The translations under genes and the position numbers were made by a program. This document shows, piece by piece, positions 1-8,027 of a stretch of 64,000 nt of DNA. Origin of the DNA: Mesorhizobium sp. YM1C-6-2 (GTDB taxonomy: Bacteria; Pseudomonadota; Alphaproteobacteria; Rhizobiales; Rhizobiaceae); contig NZ_RCIZ01000002.1 in NCBI RefSeq assembly GCF_003666685.1, positions 206,501 to 270,500 of the forward strand. Direction: 5' to 3'. The notes beneath the pieces are model-generated. The model was not told where the DNA came from, ran no database searches, and saw only the letters and a list, made by a program, of their open reading frames with translations. How positions within the stretch are numbered: position 1 is the stretch's first letter; each line of letters opens with the position of its first letter.

Positions 1-216
1 GAGTTCGTTGACGGTGATTTCGGGATATTTAGCCTTGAATGCAGCAATCACTTCGCCGTAGCCGCACCAGTCGTGCGGCAGCGCGATGGTCGTGAGCTGG
101 CCCTCCGCCTTGGCCGCCGCCACGAGCTCCGCCGACGGCTCGGCCGCGACGAAAGCCGTGGTCGTCATGAGCGACGCGGCGGCAAGGGAAAGCAGCTTCC
201 CCGTAAACTTGAACAT
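1..216 (-). CDS. ABC importer solute-binding protein, N-terminal fragment (runs off window)
   Basis: The first 72 codons are visible. They encode a signal peptide (a short basic start, then LLSLAAASLMTTTAFVAAE) followed by AELVAAAKAEGQLTTIALPHDWCGYGEVIAAFKAKYP. This is the usual beginning of a periplasmic extracellular solute-binding protein of the spermidine/putrescine or iron(III) type. The ATG at 216 is preceded by GGAGAG at 5 nt spacing, which fixes the start. The rest of the gene and any permease genes lie beyond the window edge, so the ligand cannot be inferred. Confidence 0.75.
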   Translation of the reverse strand, partial: MFKFTGKLLSLAAASLMTTTAFVAAEPSAELVAAAKAEGQLTTIALPHDWCGYGEVIAAFKAKYPEITVNEL

Positions 217-266
217 GTGTTCTCTCCGTTGAACTGACGCCATTAGACGCCTCGGATGCGGTACCG

Positions 267-280
267 CTGTCGTATGACAG
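267..280. promoter_or_regulatory. Palindrome CTGTC-GTAT-GACAG upstream of the binding-protein gene
   Basis: A perfect 5-bp inverted repeat with a 4-nt spacer lies 51-64 bp upstream of the ATG at 216. This is a plausible operator position, and the TGTC-N4-GACA shape resembles FadR-type GntR sites. No regulator is adjacent, so the assignment is speculative. Confidence 0.3.
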
Positions 281-420
281 TCCGATGAATGATCGGGCCG
301 CCGGGACCCCCCAGGCAAGAAAAGTTAACGCCTTTTTCAAGGCTGTAGCAATCACCGCCGAGTTGTTTCTCGGCTAATTATTTCTGGTTCCCTCGACTGT
401 GCTTCCCCTCCCTTTCGCGA

Positions 421-450
421 CCCTGGCCCCCTCAAGTGAAGGCGCCAGGG
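421..450 (-). terminator. Stem-loop after the alcohol dehydrogenase gene
   Basis: CCCTGGC (421-427) pairs perfectly with GCCAGGG (444-450). The hairpin lies 8 nt past the stop codon of the minus-strand gene ending at 458. No T-run follows, so it could be a factor-dependent or weak terminator, or an mRNA-stabilising 3' end. A second small hairpin (GCCTT-TTTC-AAGGC) sits at 330-343. Nothing else is visible between 217 and 457. Confidence 0.4.
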
Positions 451-457
451 TTGCAGT

Positions 458-1630
458 TCAAAGCTTGCCTGCAATAGCGTTGTCGAGCAGCGCGCGTGCC
501 GCCGTCTTGGTGAGCTTGACCGGGTTGGAGCCGGTGCTCGGGTCCTCGACCGCCATGGCGGCTATCTCGGCCTTGCGGGCGCCGTCCATCTTCAGGCCCT
601 TGATGAGGTCGGGGAGGGTGTGCGGAACCTTGAGCTCTTTCCTCAGCTTCAGGATCGCCTTCGCGAACCCGTCGAAGCCGCCCTTGATGCCGAGATAGGC
701 GGCGGCGCGGGCGATGCGCTCCTCGATCGCCGGGCGGTTGAAGGCGAGCACATAGGGCATGAAGACGCCGTTGGTCATGCCGTGATGGGTGTCGTAGAGC
801 GCGCCGATCGGATGCGACAGCGAGTGGATGGCGCCGAGACCCTTCTGGAAGGCGGTGGCGCCCATCGCGGCCGCCGCCATCATGTTGGCGCGGGCGGTGA
901 TGTCCTTGCCGTTGGCGGCCGCCTTAGGCAGGTTCTCGAAGACCAGCCGCATGCCTTCGAGCGCGATGCCGTCGGCCATCGGATGGTAGCCGGGAGCGCA
1001 ATAGGCCTCGAGGCAGTGGGCGAGCGCGTCCATGCCGGTGCCGACGGTGATGAAGGGCGGCATGCCGACGGTGAGCTCGGGATCGGCGATGACGATCGCC
1101 GGCAAGAGCTTCGGATGGAAGATGATCTTCTTGGTATGGGTGGTCTCATTGGTGAGCACGCCGGCGCGGCCTACCTCGGAGCCGGTGCCGGCGGTGGTGG
1201 GCACGGCGACGATCGGCACGATGGCGTCGGAATTGGCGCGCGTCCACCAGTCGCCGATGTCCTCGAAGTCCCAGACGGGTCGGGTCTGGCCTGCCTGGAA
1301 GGCGATCAGCTTGCCGAGGTCGAGCGCGGAGCCGCCGCCGAAGGCGATGACGCCGTCATGCTTGCCCTTCTTGAACGCCGCGATGCCGGCGGTGAGGTTG
1401 GCTTCCACCGGGTTCAGCTTGACGTCGGTGAAGACCGAATAGGGGATCTTGGCGCCGTCCAGTACCTTGAGCGCCGAGGCCGTCGAGGGAAGCTTGGCGA
1501 GCCCCGGATCGGTGACGAAGAGCGGCCGCTTGATGCCAGCGAAGGCCAGCGCGTCCGGCAGTTCCTGGATGCGGCCGGCGCCGAAGCGGACGGTGGTCGG
1601 GTAGTTCCATTTGGAGACGAGCTTGGTCAT
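458..1630 (-). CDS. Iron-containing (group III) alcohol dehydrogenase
   Basis: This 390-residue protein has the full length of the Fe-ADH family. It has an N-terminal nucleotide-binding half with GGGSALDLGK (the GGGS motif) and PTTAGTGSEV, and a C-terminal helical metal domain. The metal ligands expected from FucO are present: Asp and His in MDALAHCLEAY, His in SHPIGA and His in HHG. The likely reaction is NAD(P)-linked interconversion of an alcohol and an aldehyde in the cytoplasm. It is the last gene of the operon, 16 nt after the DUF2569 gene. With the aldehyde dehydrogenase and glutamine-synthetase-like ligase upstream, it probably oxidises an alcohol group on the imported substrate or its glutamylated form. 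The exact substrate is unknown. Confidence 0.9.
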   Translation of the reverse strand: MTKLVSKWNYPTTVRFGAGRIQELPDALAFAGIKRPLFVTDPGLAKLPSTASALKVLDGAKIPYSVFTDVKLNPVEANLTAGIAAFKKGKHDGVIAFGGGSALDLGKLIAFQAGQTRPVWDFEDIGDWWTRANSDAIVPIVAVPTTAGTGSEVGRAGVLTNETTHTKKIIFHPKLLPAIVIADPELTVGMPPFITVGTGMDALAHCLEAYCAPGYHPMADGIALEGMRLVFENLPKAAANGKDITARANMMAAAAMGATAFQKGLGAIHSLSHPIGALYDTHHGMTNGVFMPYVLAFNRPAIEERIARAAAYLGIKGGFDGFAKAILKLRKELKVPHTLPDLIKGLKMDGARKAEIAAMAVEDPSTGSNPVKLTKTAARALLDNAIAGKL

Positions 1631-1646
1631 TGAAGCCTTCTACCGA

Positions 1647-2126
1647 TTATCTGACGAAAGTGTTGGCGACACGCTCGGAGCGCATCGTATACGGAATCCA
1701 GATCGCAGCGCTGATGATGGAGCGCCCGATGTTGCGGACGGTGTCCTTGTCGAAAACGTCTTCGCCGGCGAACATCTCCGGGAATATCGCCTTACCGAGC
1801 ATGGCGTCGGCGATCACGATGATCGGTGCGGCTGCGAGCCAGATCATGTACCAGCCCGGGAAAATCTCCAGACGCTTGAACATGAAGAAGAGCAGTGTGA
1901 TCGGCGCCACAAAGAGAAGAATGGCGTTCAGCACTAGTTCGATGACGATGAAGCTCGCCTGTACGGCTGTTAGATAAGGCCATGCGTCTTTAAGACCCGA
2001 AAAATCGACCAGCCCCGCCAGGCCAATCAGGGGCGCGGCGAAGAGGCCGAGCATTGGCAGGAGGAGCCAACCGCCGAGCCCGACGGGTCCTTCCTTGATG
2101 TCAGCCGCGACGCCCCCTTCGCTCAT
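1647..2126 (-). CDS. DUF2569 family membrane protein
   Basis: This 159-residue protein has an N-terminal GGWLLLP motif, about four hydrophobic segments, and the C-terminal signature WIPYTMRSERVANTF. Together these are characteristic of DUF2569 (PF10754), a family of small inner-membrane proteins with no assigned function. Its ATG is 3 nt after the stop of the aldehyde dehydrogenase gene and it ends 16 nt before the alcohol dehydrogenase gene. It is therefore translated as part of the catabolic operon. Such proteins often occur alone, so its place between two dehydrogenase genes is unusual. Confidence 0.75.
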   Translation of the reverse strand: MSEGGVAADIKEGPVGLGGWLLLPMLGLFAAPLIGLAGLVDFSGLKDAWPYLTAVQASFIVIELVLNAILLFVAPITLLFFMFKRLEIFPGWYMIWLAAAPIIVIADAMLGKAIFPEMFAGEDVFDKDTVRNIGRSIISAAIWIPYTMRSERVANTFVR

Positions 2127-2129
2127 CGA

Positions 2130-3518
2130 TCAAATCTTTTCCCGAAGGTGATAGGATTTCGGCCGGGTCAGGTTGTCGTAACCGATGGCCGAGAGTGCCG
2201 CGCCCTTGCCGGTGTCCTTGACGCCGGTCCAGACCAGCGCCGGGTCGAGATAGTCGCAGCGGTTCATGAACACGGTGCCGGTCTCGACGCGGTCGCCGAT
2301 ACGAACCGCATGCTCGGTGTCGGCGGTCCAGATCGAGGCGGTGAGGCCGTAGGGGCTGTCGTTCATCAGCGCGATCGCCTCCTCGTCGTCGCGCACCTTC
2401 ATGACGCCGACGATCGGACCGAAGCTCTCCTCGCGCATGACCGACATCTGATGGTTGACGCCGGTCAGAACCTCGGCGGGCAGATAGGGCGAGCCGGCCT
2501 GGTCGCGCTCGTCCTTGACGTTCAGATGAGCGGTCGCCCCCTTGCGCAGCGCCTCGGCCTTCTGCTCGCGGATGAGGTCTGCGAAACGAGGCTGTGCCAT
2601 CGGACCGATGACCGCGTCCTTGTCGAGCGGGTTGCCGAGCGTCCAGTTGCGGCTTTCGGCGATGAAGCCTTCGACGAAGTCGTCGTAGACTTTCTCGTGC
2701 ACATAGACCCGCTCGATGCCGCAGCAGCACTGGCCCGAGTTGAAGAAGGCGCCTTCGGCGAGGTTGGCGATGGCGTGATCCATCTTGGCGTCGGGCAGCA
2801 CATAGGCGGGGTCCTTGCCGCCGAGCTCCAGCCCGAGCGTCATGAAGGTGCCGGCCGCCGCCTTCTCGATGGCGCGCCCGCCGGCGACCGAGCCCGTGAA
2901 ATTGACGTGGTCGATCTTGCCGCTGCCAAGTAGCCTTTCCGTCTGGGCATGGTTCAGGACGATGTTCTGGAAGACGCCCTTGGGCAGGCCTGCCTTCTCG
3001 AAGGCCTGGGCGAAACGCTCGCCGACGAGCAGCGTCTGCGCGGCGTGCTTGAGGATGACGGTGGAACCCGCCATCAGCGCCGGCACGATGGTGTTGACGG
3101 CGGTGAGGTAGGGATAGTTCCACGGCGCGATGACCATCACCACGCCGAGCGGCTCCTTCTTCACGTAGCGACGGAAGCCGTCCTTGGGATTGGAGGCGGG
3201 CACGGGGGCGAGCGCCTTCTCGGCGATCTCGACCATATACTGCGTGCGCTCCTTGACGCCGCCGAACTCGCCGCCGTAGCGCACAGGCCGGCCCATCTGC
3301 CAGGCGATCTCAGGCACGATCTCGTCGGCCATGCCGACCAAGGCTTCCAGCATGGCGAGCATGTATTTGCCACGCGTGGCGATGGAGGTCTTCGCCCACT
3401 CGACCTGCGCGGCCCTGGCGCGTTCGACGGCGGCGTTGACCTGCTGGTCGGTCGCGACGGGACGCTCGGCGTAGATCGAGCCGTCGATGGGGGATTTGAG
3501 TTTGATGGTCTCGGTCAT
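2130..3518 (-). CDS. NAD(P)-dependent aldehyde dehydrogenase
   Basis: This is a 462-residue member of the ALDH superfamily. It has the PWNYP cofactor-binding motif, LELGGKDP with the general-base Glu, and the catalytic Cys in FNSGQCCCGIERV. The C-terminal part carries EESFGP and SPYGLTASIW. It oxidises an aldehyde to a carboxylate in the cytoplasm. It lies between the glutamine-synthetase-like gene (60 nt upstream, with a hairpin in the gap) and DUF2569 (3 nt downstream). Next to an Fe-ADH, the expected sequence is alcohol to aldehyde to acid. Relatives act on gamma-glutamyl-aminoaldehydes, succinate semialdehyde or simple aldehydes, and sequence alone does not decide between them. Confidence 0.9.
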   Translation of the reverse strand: MTETIKLKSPIDGSIYAERPVATDQQVNAAVERARAAQVEWAKTSIATRGKYMLAMLEALVGMADEIVPEIAWQMGRPVRYGGEFGGVKERTQYMVEIAEKALAPVPASNPKDGFRRYVKKEPLGVVMVIAPWNYPYLTAVNTIVPALMAGSTVILKHAAQTLLVGERFAQAFEKAGLPKGVFQNIVLNHAQTERLLGSGKIDHVNFTGSVAGGRAIEKAAAGTFMTLGLELGGKDPAYVLPDAKMDHAIANLAEGAFFNSGQCCCGIERVYVHEKVYDDFVEGFIAESRNWTLGNPLDKDAVIGPMAQPRFADLIREQKAEALRKGATAHLNVKDERDQAGSPYLPAEVLTGVNHQMSVMREESFGPIVGVMKVRDDEEAIALMNDSPYGLTASIWTADTEHAVRIGDRVETGTVFMNRCDYLDPALVWTGVKDTGKGAALSAIGYDNLTRPKSYHLREKI

Positions 3519-3546
3519 GCTTTCGTTCCTCGTAACTCCGGCGCAG

Positions 3547-3569
3547 GTCCTTGCGCTTCCGGCAAGGAC
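3547..3569 (-). other. Intercistronic stem-loop between ligase and aldehyde dehydrogenase genes
   Basis: GTCCTTGC (3547-3554) and GCAAGGAC (3562-3569) form a perfect 8-bp stem with a 7-nt loop in the 60-nt gap. There is no T-run. It is likely an RNA-processing or stability element that adjusts relative expression within the operon. Confidence 0.45.
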
Positions 3570-3578
3570 AAGAGCGGC

Positions 3579-4949
3579 TCAGTACCTTTCAAACCCCCGG
3601 TGCAGTTCCCAGTCCGTGATGCGGCGGTCGTATTCGAGCTGCTCCCACTTGGCGGTGTGGACATAATGTTCGACGACCTCTTCGCCGAAGGCCGCCTTCA
3701 TCATGCCGGACTTCGCAAAGATATCGGTCGCCTCGCGCAGTGTCTTCGGAATCTCCGGCAGCTTCCGGGCATTGTAGACGTCGCCCTCGAAGGGTTTCGA
3801 CAGTTCCAGCTTCTCGTCGATGCCGGCGAGCCCTGCCGCGATTAGCGCGGCGAAGGCGAGGTAAGGATTGAGGTCGGCGCCGCCGATCCGGCACTCTGTG
3901 CGGATGCCTTTGGTACCTTCCCCGCAAAGACGGAAGCTGGCGGTCCGGTTGTCCCGGCTCCAGGCGATGCGCGTCGGCGCCCAGGTCGCCACCTGGAAGC
4001 GCTTGTAGGAGTTGATGTAGGGCGCCAGCATCAGCGTGTACTGGCTGGCGTATTTGAGCTGGCCCGCCACCCACGACCGCATCAGCGGCGACATGGTGTT
4101 CTCGGCTTTCTTGTCGAAGAACAGCGGCGTCTTGCCGTCGGCGCTCCACAACGAGTTGTGGACGTGGCTGGAGCTGCCGGCCAGCGAATAATTGTACTTC
4201 GACATGAAGGTGAGCGACTTGCCGAGGCCCGCCGCGATCTCCTTGCAGCCGTTCTTGATGATGACGTGCCGGTCGGCCATCTCCAGCGCTTCGGCGTAGC
4301 GGACGTTGATCTCTTCCTGGCCGGGCCCGGCCTCGCCCTTGGAATTCTCGACAGGAATGCCGGCGGCGTCCAGGCCGTTGCGGATCGCCCGCATGACGGC
4401 TTCCTCCTGGGTGGTGATGCCGATCAGGTAGTCGCCGATATAGGGGGATGCGGTCGCGACGTTCTTCCAGTTCTTGGCGCGCGCCGCCGCATAGGTCTCG
4501 TCGAAGAGGTAGAATTCGAGTTCGGAGGCCATGTAGGCCATCCAGCCGCGATCCGTCAGCCGCGCAACCTGCTTCTTCAGGATCGCACGCGGCGAATGCG
4601 GCACGTCGTCATGGCTCTGGTGGTCGAGCAGGTCGCACAGCACGAGCGCCGTCTTATCGAGCCAAGGAACGTGCCTCAGCGTGGAAAGGTCGGGCTTGAA
4701 GACAAAGTCGCCGTAGCCCTTTTCCCAGTTGGCCGCCTTGTAGCCGGAAACCACCTCCATATCGATGTCGACGGTGAGCAGGTAGTTGCAGCCGTGGCTC
4801 TCCGCGTAGCCGGATTCGACGAAAAACTTGGCCAGAAAGCGCTTTCCGACCAGACGTCCCTGCATGTCCGCCGCGCAGGCGAGCACGGTGTCGATCTCGC
4901 CGCTGGCAACGGCCTTCTTCAACTGGTCGAAAGTCATGTTGCCGGCCAT
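3579..4949 (-). CDS. Glutamine synthetase-like gamma-glutamyl-amine ligase
   Basis: This 456-residue protein has the glutamine synthetase catalytic fold (ELEFYLFDE, GEAGPGQEEINVRY, SSHVHNSLW, and the NRTASFRLC arginine region). It is shorter and more divergent than GlnA. Proteins like this (PuuA, IpuC, GlnA3/4, GlnT classes) ATP-dependently join glutamate to amines such as putrescine, isopropylamine or ethanolamine. The start is supported by GAGGA about 7 nt before the ATG. It follows the TRAP binding-protein gene (84-nt gap with a strong hairpin) and precedes ALDH and Fe-ADH genes. A substrate-activating role (glutamylation of an imported amine or amino alcohol) is inferred from that context. 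Assimilatory GlnA is unlikely. Confidence 0.85.
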   Translation of the reverse strand: MAGNMTFDQLKKAVASGEIDTVLACAADMQGRLVGKRFLAKFFVESGYAESHGCNYLLTVDIDMEVVSGYKAANWEKGYGDFVFKPDLSTLRHVPWLDKTALVLCDLLDHQSHDDVPHSPRAILKKQVARLTDRGWMAYMASELEFYLFDETYAAARAKNWKNVATASPYIGDYLIGITTQEEAVMRAIRNGLDAAGIPVENSKGEAGPGQEEINVRYAEALEMADRHVIIKNGCKEIAAGLGKSLTFMSKYNYSLAGSSSHVHNSLWSADGKTPLFFDKKAENTMSPLMRSWVAGQLKYASQYTLMLAPYINSYKRFQVATWAPTRIAWSRDNRTASFRLCGEGTKGIRTECRIGGADLNPYLAFAALIAAGLAGIDEKLELSKPFEGDVYNARKLPEIPKTLREATDIFAKSGMMKAAFGEEVVEHYVHTAKWEQLEYDRRITDWELHRGFERY

Positions 4950-4995
4950 CTGGTGTCCTCGTCACTGCACGCTGTTTGTCGTCTGAAAAGGGGGA

Positions 4996-5020
4996 CCGGC
5001 CGCGCAAGTGGCGCGGCCGG
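4996..5020 (-). other. Strong intercistronic stem-loop after the TRAP binding-protein gene
   Basis: CCGGCCGCGC (4996-5005) and GCGCGGCCGG (5011-5020) form a perfect 10-bp GC stem with a 5-nt loop. It lies 13 nt after the binding-protein stop codon and is followed on the minus strand by TCCCCCTTTTC. It may act as a partial terminator or a 3' stabiliser, favouring transport-protein mRNA over the enzyme genes downstream. Confidence 0.55.
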
Positions 5021-5033
5021 CAGGTTTCGAAAC

Positions 5034-6098
5034 TTAGCTGTAGCGGTACGGCGCGCCAGCCTTGTTCATCGAGTCGTTGTATTTCTTGATGATCTCGACG
5101 ACCTTGGCGCTGCGCGGGCTCTGGCCGGCGACCTCGTCCCAGAACTTGGTCGCCTCGTCCTCGACCTGCTTCCACTCCGCGGCGGGAATGGTCGTCAGCT
5201 CCAGCTTGCCCTCGTTGCGGTACTTAGCCTCGCCCGCCCAGTACCAGTGCTGGCGATAATAATGCGAGGAATCCATCGCCAGCTTGAAGAGCTGCTGCAG
5301 GTGCTCCGGCACCGCGTTCCACTTTTCGGTGTTGACGAAGTAGGAGCCGGCCCATGCGCCCGACAGCGGGTTGGTGAGGTAATACTTCAGCACGTTCGCC
5401 CAGCCCACGGTGTGCATCTCGGTGATGCCGCACCAGCAGACGCCGTCCAGTTCGCCGGTCTGGATCGCCGGCTCGACGTCTTCGTAGGGCAACGACACCG
5501 GCACCACGCCGAACTTGGAGAGGAACTGGCCGCCTGTCGGGAAGGTGTAGACCCTGAGGCCCTGGAGGTCGGCCAGCGAGTTGATCGGCTTGGTAGTGCC
5601 GAAGTTGCAGGGATCCCACGCGCCGGTCGAGAGCCAGGTCACGCCGGGAATCTCGGCGTAGGCTTCCTCCCAGACTTCCTTGAGGCCGTGCCAGTGCCAC
5701 AGCGCCGGCACATCGAGCGAATAGCGCGAGGCGAGCGGGAAGTAGGCGCCGAACACCTTGACGTCGACGGGCGCGGCAGCCGAGTCGTCGTCGCTCTGGG
5801 CGGCGTCGATGGTGCCGGACTGCACGGCGCGGAACAGCTCGCCGTGAGGAACGAGCTGGTCGGCCGTATAGAGCTCGATCTCCATCTCGCCATTGGCGGC
5901 CTTGTTGAACCAGTCTATCGAATTCTTGACGACGTGCTCTGCGAGCGCCGGGCCGGCATAGGTCTGCAGGCGCCACTTGATAGGGCTCTGCGCCTTCACG
6001 TAAGGCGTCGCGAGCAAGGTGGCGCCGGCAGCGCCGGCGCTGGTCAGCACCGATTTGCGCAGGAAGTCGCGTTTGCTGAGGTTGGTCTTCTCCGTCAT
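5034..6098 (-). CDS. TRAP transporter substrate-binding protein, DctP/TakP-like
   Basis: About 354 residues. A Tat-like leader (SKRDFLRKS, then a hydrophobic stretch ending TPYVKAQ) is followed by the DctP fold, including SLADLQGLRVYTFPTGGQFLSKFGVVPVSLPYEDVEPAIQTGELDG. The length and Tat leader resemble TakP-type proteins, which bind 2-oxoacids as dimers. It captures the substrate in the periplasm for the membrane subunits encoded upstream. A GTG at 6101 directly precedes the ATG at 6098; GGAG is 6 nt from the first and 9 nt from the second, so both are possible. The ligand is not predictable, but anionic carboxylates are usual for the family. Confidence 0.88.
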   Translation of the reverse strand: MTEKTNLSKRDFLRKSVLTSAGAAGATLLATPYVKAQSPIKWRLQTYAGPALAEHVVKNSIDWFNKAANGEMEIELYTADQLVPHGELFRAVQSGTIDAAQSDDDSAAAPVDVKVFGAYFPLASRYSLDVPALWHWHGLKEVWEEAYAEIPGVTWLSTGAWDPCNFGTTKPINSLADLQGLRVYTFPTGGQFLSKFGVVPVSLPYEDVEPAIQTGELDGVCWCGITEMHTVGWANVLKYYLTNPLSGAWAGSYFVNTEKWNAVPEHLQQLFKLAMDSSHYYRQHWYWAGEAKYRNEGKLELTTIPAAEWKQVEDEATKFWDEVAGQSPRSAKVVEIIKKYNDSMNKAGAPYRYS

Positions 6099-6175
6099 CA
6101 CTACGTTCTCCTCTTTCTCGTTGCGGTTTCAGTATCGAATACCCTGCCCGGAGGCAGTCATGTCCCCGGCCGTCG

Positions 6176-7501
6176 TCACCCCCCGCGGTAGAGCGACGGC
6201 AGCCACAGGGCGATCTCAGGGAAGACCATCAGGATGATGATCGACAGAACCATCAGGAAGAAGAAGGGGATGATCGAGCGATAGATGTCGATCAGGGTCA
6301 CCTCGGGAGGCGCCATCGCGCGCATCAGGAACAGATTGTAGCCGAAGGGAGGCGTTATGTACGCGATCTGGCAGGTGATCGTGTAGAGGATGCCGAACCA
6401 GATGAGATCGAAGCCGAGCGCCCCCACCAACGGAATGTAGAGCGGCGCCACGATGACCAGCATCGCGGTGTCGTCGAGGAACATACCCATGACGATGAAG
6501 GAGAGCAGCATCAGGATGAGGATCGTCCAGGGGCTGAAATCGTATGTATCCACCAGCAGGGTCTTCACCGCCTTGACCGCTCCCAGCCCGTCATAGACCG
6601 AGCTGAAGCACAGCGCGCCGAGGATGATCCACATGAACATGCACGAGATGGTGAGCGTGTTGCGCGTGGAATCCTCGAACACGCGACGGTTGAGGTTGCC
6701 CGACCACCAGGCGGCGCCGACGGACAGCAGCGCGCCGACGGCCGAACTCTCCACCAGGCTGGTGACGCCGGTGAGGAACAGTCCCATCATGATGAAGAAG
6801 ATCGCCAGCGGCAGCAGGCCCGAACGCAGCAGCGCGAATTTCTCGGAGCGTGTGATCTGCGCGCGCTCCTCGGCCGGCAGCGCCGGCCCAATCTCCGGCT
6901 GCAGGAGGCAGCGGACATAGACGTAGATCGCGAAGATGACCGCCATCAGCAGGCCCGGCCCGATGCCGGCCAGCCACAGGTCGATCACCGGCGCCCGCGC
7001 AATCATCGCGTAGAGCACCAGCACGACGCTCGGCGGAATGAGGATGCCGAGCGACGAACCGGCCTGGATGACGCCGGTCACCATCACCTTGTCGTAGCCG
7101 TGGCGAAGCAGCTGCGGCAGCGCGATCGTCGCGCCGATCGCCATGCCGGCGACCGAGAGGCCGTTCAGCGCCGCGATCAGCACCATCAGGCCGATCGTGC
7201 CGAGAGCCAGACCGCCGCGAACCGGGCCGAACCAGACGTGGAACATGCGGTAGAGGCCGGACGCCATGCCCGATTCCGACAGCATGTATCCCATGAAGAC
7301 GAAGAACGGCACGGTGATCAGCGGATACCAGTTCAGCACCTGGAAGGTGGCGTTGAACGGCATCTCGAAGGAGCCCTGTCCCCACAGCCACAGCGCCGCA
7401 GCCGAGCCGACGAAACCGATGACGCCGAAGACGCGCTGGCCGGTGAACAACAGCACCAGCATGGTGCCGAACATGAACAGTGTGATCAGCTCGGAGCTCA
7501 T
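6176..7501 (-). CDS. TRAP transporter large permease subunit, DctM family
   Basis: This 441-residue, strongly hydrophobic protein has about twelve membrane segments. It shows the DctM hallmarks: PFFVFMGYMLSESG near the N-terminus, GSSLGILIPPSVVLVLYA, and the C-terminal TPPFGYNLFLMR. It forms the sodium-coupled translocation channel with DctQ in the inner membrane. The ATG at 7501 overlaps the dctQ stop (ATGA), so the two are translationally coupled. A longer reading upstream of 7501 only runs over dctQ in another frame and was discarded. Confidence 0.92.
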   Translation of the reverse strand: MSSELITLFMFGTMLVLLFTGQRVFGVIGFVGSAAALWLWGQGSFEMPFNATFQVLNWYPLITVPFFVFMGYMLSESGMASGLYRMFHVWFGPVRGGLALGTIGLMVLIAALNGLSVAGMAIGATIALPQLLRHGYDKVMVTGVIQAGSSLGILIPPSVVLVLYAMIARAPVIDLWLAGIGPGLLMAVIFAIYVYVRCLLQPEIGPALPAEERAQITRSEKFALLRSGLLPLAIFFIMMGLFLTGVTSLVESSAVGALLSVGAAWWSGNLNRRVFEDSTRNTLTISCMFMWIILGALCFSSVYDGLGAVKAVKTLLVDTYDFSPWTILILMLLSFIVMGMFLDDTAMLVIVAPLYIPLVGALGFDLIWFGILYTITCQIAYITPPFGYNLFLMRAMAPPEVTLIDIYRSIIPFFFLMVLSIIILMVFPEIALWLPSLYRGG

Positions 7502-8010
7502 GCGAGGGGCTTTCCGCGCGCAATGGCGATGTCTTTGAAGAGGGCGCTGACGCACTGCAGCAGCATCATGAAGATCGCGGCCGTCATCACGACCTTGATA
7601 GGCCACAAGGGCGGGCTCCACGCGGAGTAGTTCTTCTGGCCGTAGACGATCGCGTAATTCGTGCTCGACAGGCCGCCGCCGAAGAGGACGGCAAGATAGA
7701 AGATGACGAACAGGATGGTGAATGCGTCAGTGATGGCGCGATTGCGCGCCGACAGCCTGTCATAGAGCAGATCCATCCGCACATGCTGGCCGAGCTGGAA
7801 CGTGTAGGCGCCGCCGAGCAGGTAGTAGGCGGACAGGATGAACTGCGACATTTCCAGCGCCCAGTTGATCGGCAGGCCGAGGAAGATGCGCGATGCCGTG
7901 GAGGCGAGCAGGATCGCCGCCAGCGGATAGAGCAGGTACATGGCGAAGCGGCCGATCCTGTAGTTCAGGCCGTCGACCACTCGGACGAATATGCGGATCG
8001 GCTCGGGCAA
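7498..8010 (-). CDS. TRAP transporter small permease subunit, DctQ family
   Basis: About 170 residues with four membrane segments. The sequence around WALEMSQFILSAYYLLGGAYTFQLGQHVRMDLLYDRLS is typical of DctQ. No ATG is well placed. A TTG at 8010 is preceded by AGGAG with 10 nt spacing and gives the normal family length, so I chose it; a GTG lies 30 nt further in. The gene starts 17 nt after the amidohydrolase stop and overlaps dctM by ATGA. Its order (small subunit, large subunit, then binding protein) differs from the common dctPQM arrangement. Confidence 0.85.
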   Translation of the reverse strand: MPEPIRIFVRVVDGLNYRIGRFAMYLLYPLAAILLASTASRIFLGLPINWALEMSQFILSAYYLLGGAYTFQLGQHVRMDLLYDRLSARNRAITDAFTILFVIFYLAVLFGGGLSSTNYAIVYGQKNYSAWSPPLWPIKVVMTAAIFMMLLQCVSALFKDIAIARGKPLA

Positions 8011-8027
8011 GGCGCTTGTGCTCCTGT

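Noticed and set aside
620-1633. Plus-strand frame antisense to the Fe-ADH gene
   Set aside because: Shadow of a well-supported gene with no motif of its own.
4158-6191. Long plus-strand open frame (677 codons) opposite the ligase and TRAP binding-protein genes
   Set aside because: It is antisense to two clearly homologous genes; its translation is low-complexity Arg/Ala/Gly/Val with no recognisable motif. High-GC codon bias creates such frames.
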